Origin: C00003060 sp964440795
GTDB lineage: Bacteria; Desulfobacterota; Desulfobacteria; Desulfobacterales; C00003060
Assembly (NCBI GenBank): GCA_964440795.1
Contig: CAYTTQ010000139.1
Location: 1 to 5,483, forward strand
Direction: 5' to 3'
DNA: 5,483 nucleotides
Shown: piece by piece, positions 5,479 to 5,483 of the stretch
How the letters are laid out: each line of letters opens with the position of its first letter
Numbering within the stretch: the first letter of the stretch is position 1
The notes under the pieces: generated by a model
Told to the model about the DNA's origin: nothing
Database searches by the model: none
Seen by the model: only the letters and a program-made list of their open reading frames with translations
Program-made: the position numbers and the translations under genes

Positions 5479-5483
5479 GCATA

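Overview
The window looks like chromosomal accessory DNA from an anaerobic bacterium, most likely a Desulfobacterota (former Deltaproteobacteria) relative. This is inferred from family resemblance only: the large kinase has a periplasmic sensor and a cysteine-bearing PAS domain of a kind I associate with sulfate reducers and syntrophs. There is no rRNA or other marker gene, so the assignment is tentative.

Layout, left to right. Bases 1-53 are the right end of a small inverted-repeat element (copy A). A type II toxin-antitoxin locus follows on the + strand: an apparently intact 73-aa antitoxin (226-447), overlapped by the GTG start of a PIN-domain toxin (435-680). The toxin breaks off halfway, because a 52-bp copy of the same element (copy B, 656-707) replaces its 3' half and supplies its stop codon. 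On the - strand are two tandem small heat-shock proteins (725-1135 and 1248-1709), transcribed leftward toward the broken toxin. A 252-bp divergent intergenic region holds a candidate promoter for each direction. Then a 1120-aa membrane-bound hybrid histidine kinase (1962-5324, + strand) fills most of the window. Sixteen bases after its stop lies a complete 138-bp copy of the element (copy C, 5341-5478) with perfect 13-bp terminal inverted repeats.

The three element copies share one orientation and cut the window into two modules: the toxin-antitoxin pair, and the heat-shock/kinase pair. No transposase is encoded here, so the element is non-autonomous (MITE-like or a large REP-like palindrome). 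Copy B is an internally deleted form of copy C, missing exactly 86 bp between two TG dinucleotides.

Functionally, the small Hsps are ATP-independent holdases for stress. The kinase should sense a periplasmic signal and possibly a cytoplasmic redox or metal cue, then pass phosphate from His758 to its own receiver Asp1050. Its final output partner is not in the window. The divergent arrangement makes co-regulation of kinase and heat-shock genes possible but unproven. The clearest unusual signals are the element family, its disruption of the toxin, and the organised repeats in the divergent promoter region. I do not see a whole new defence or biosynthetic system here.
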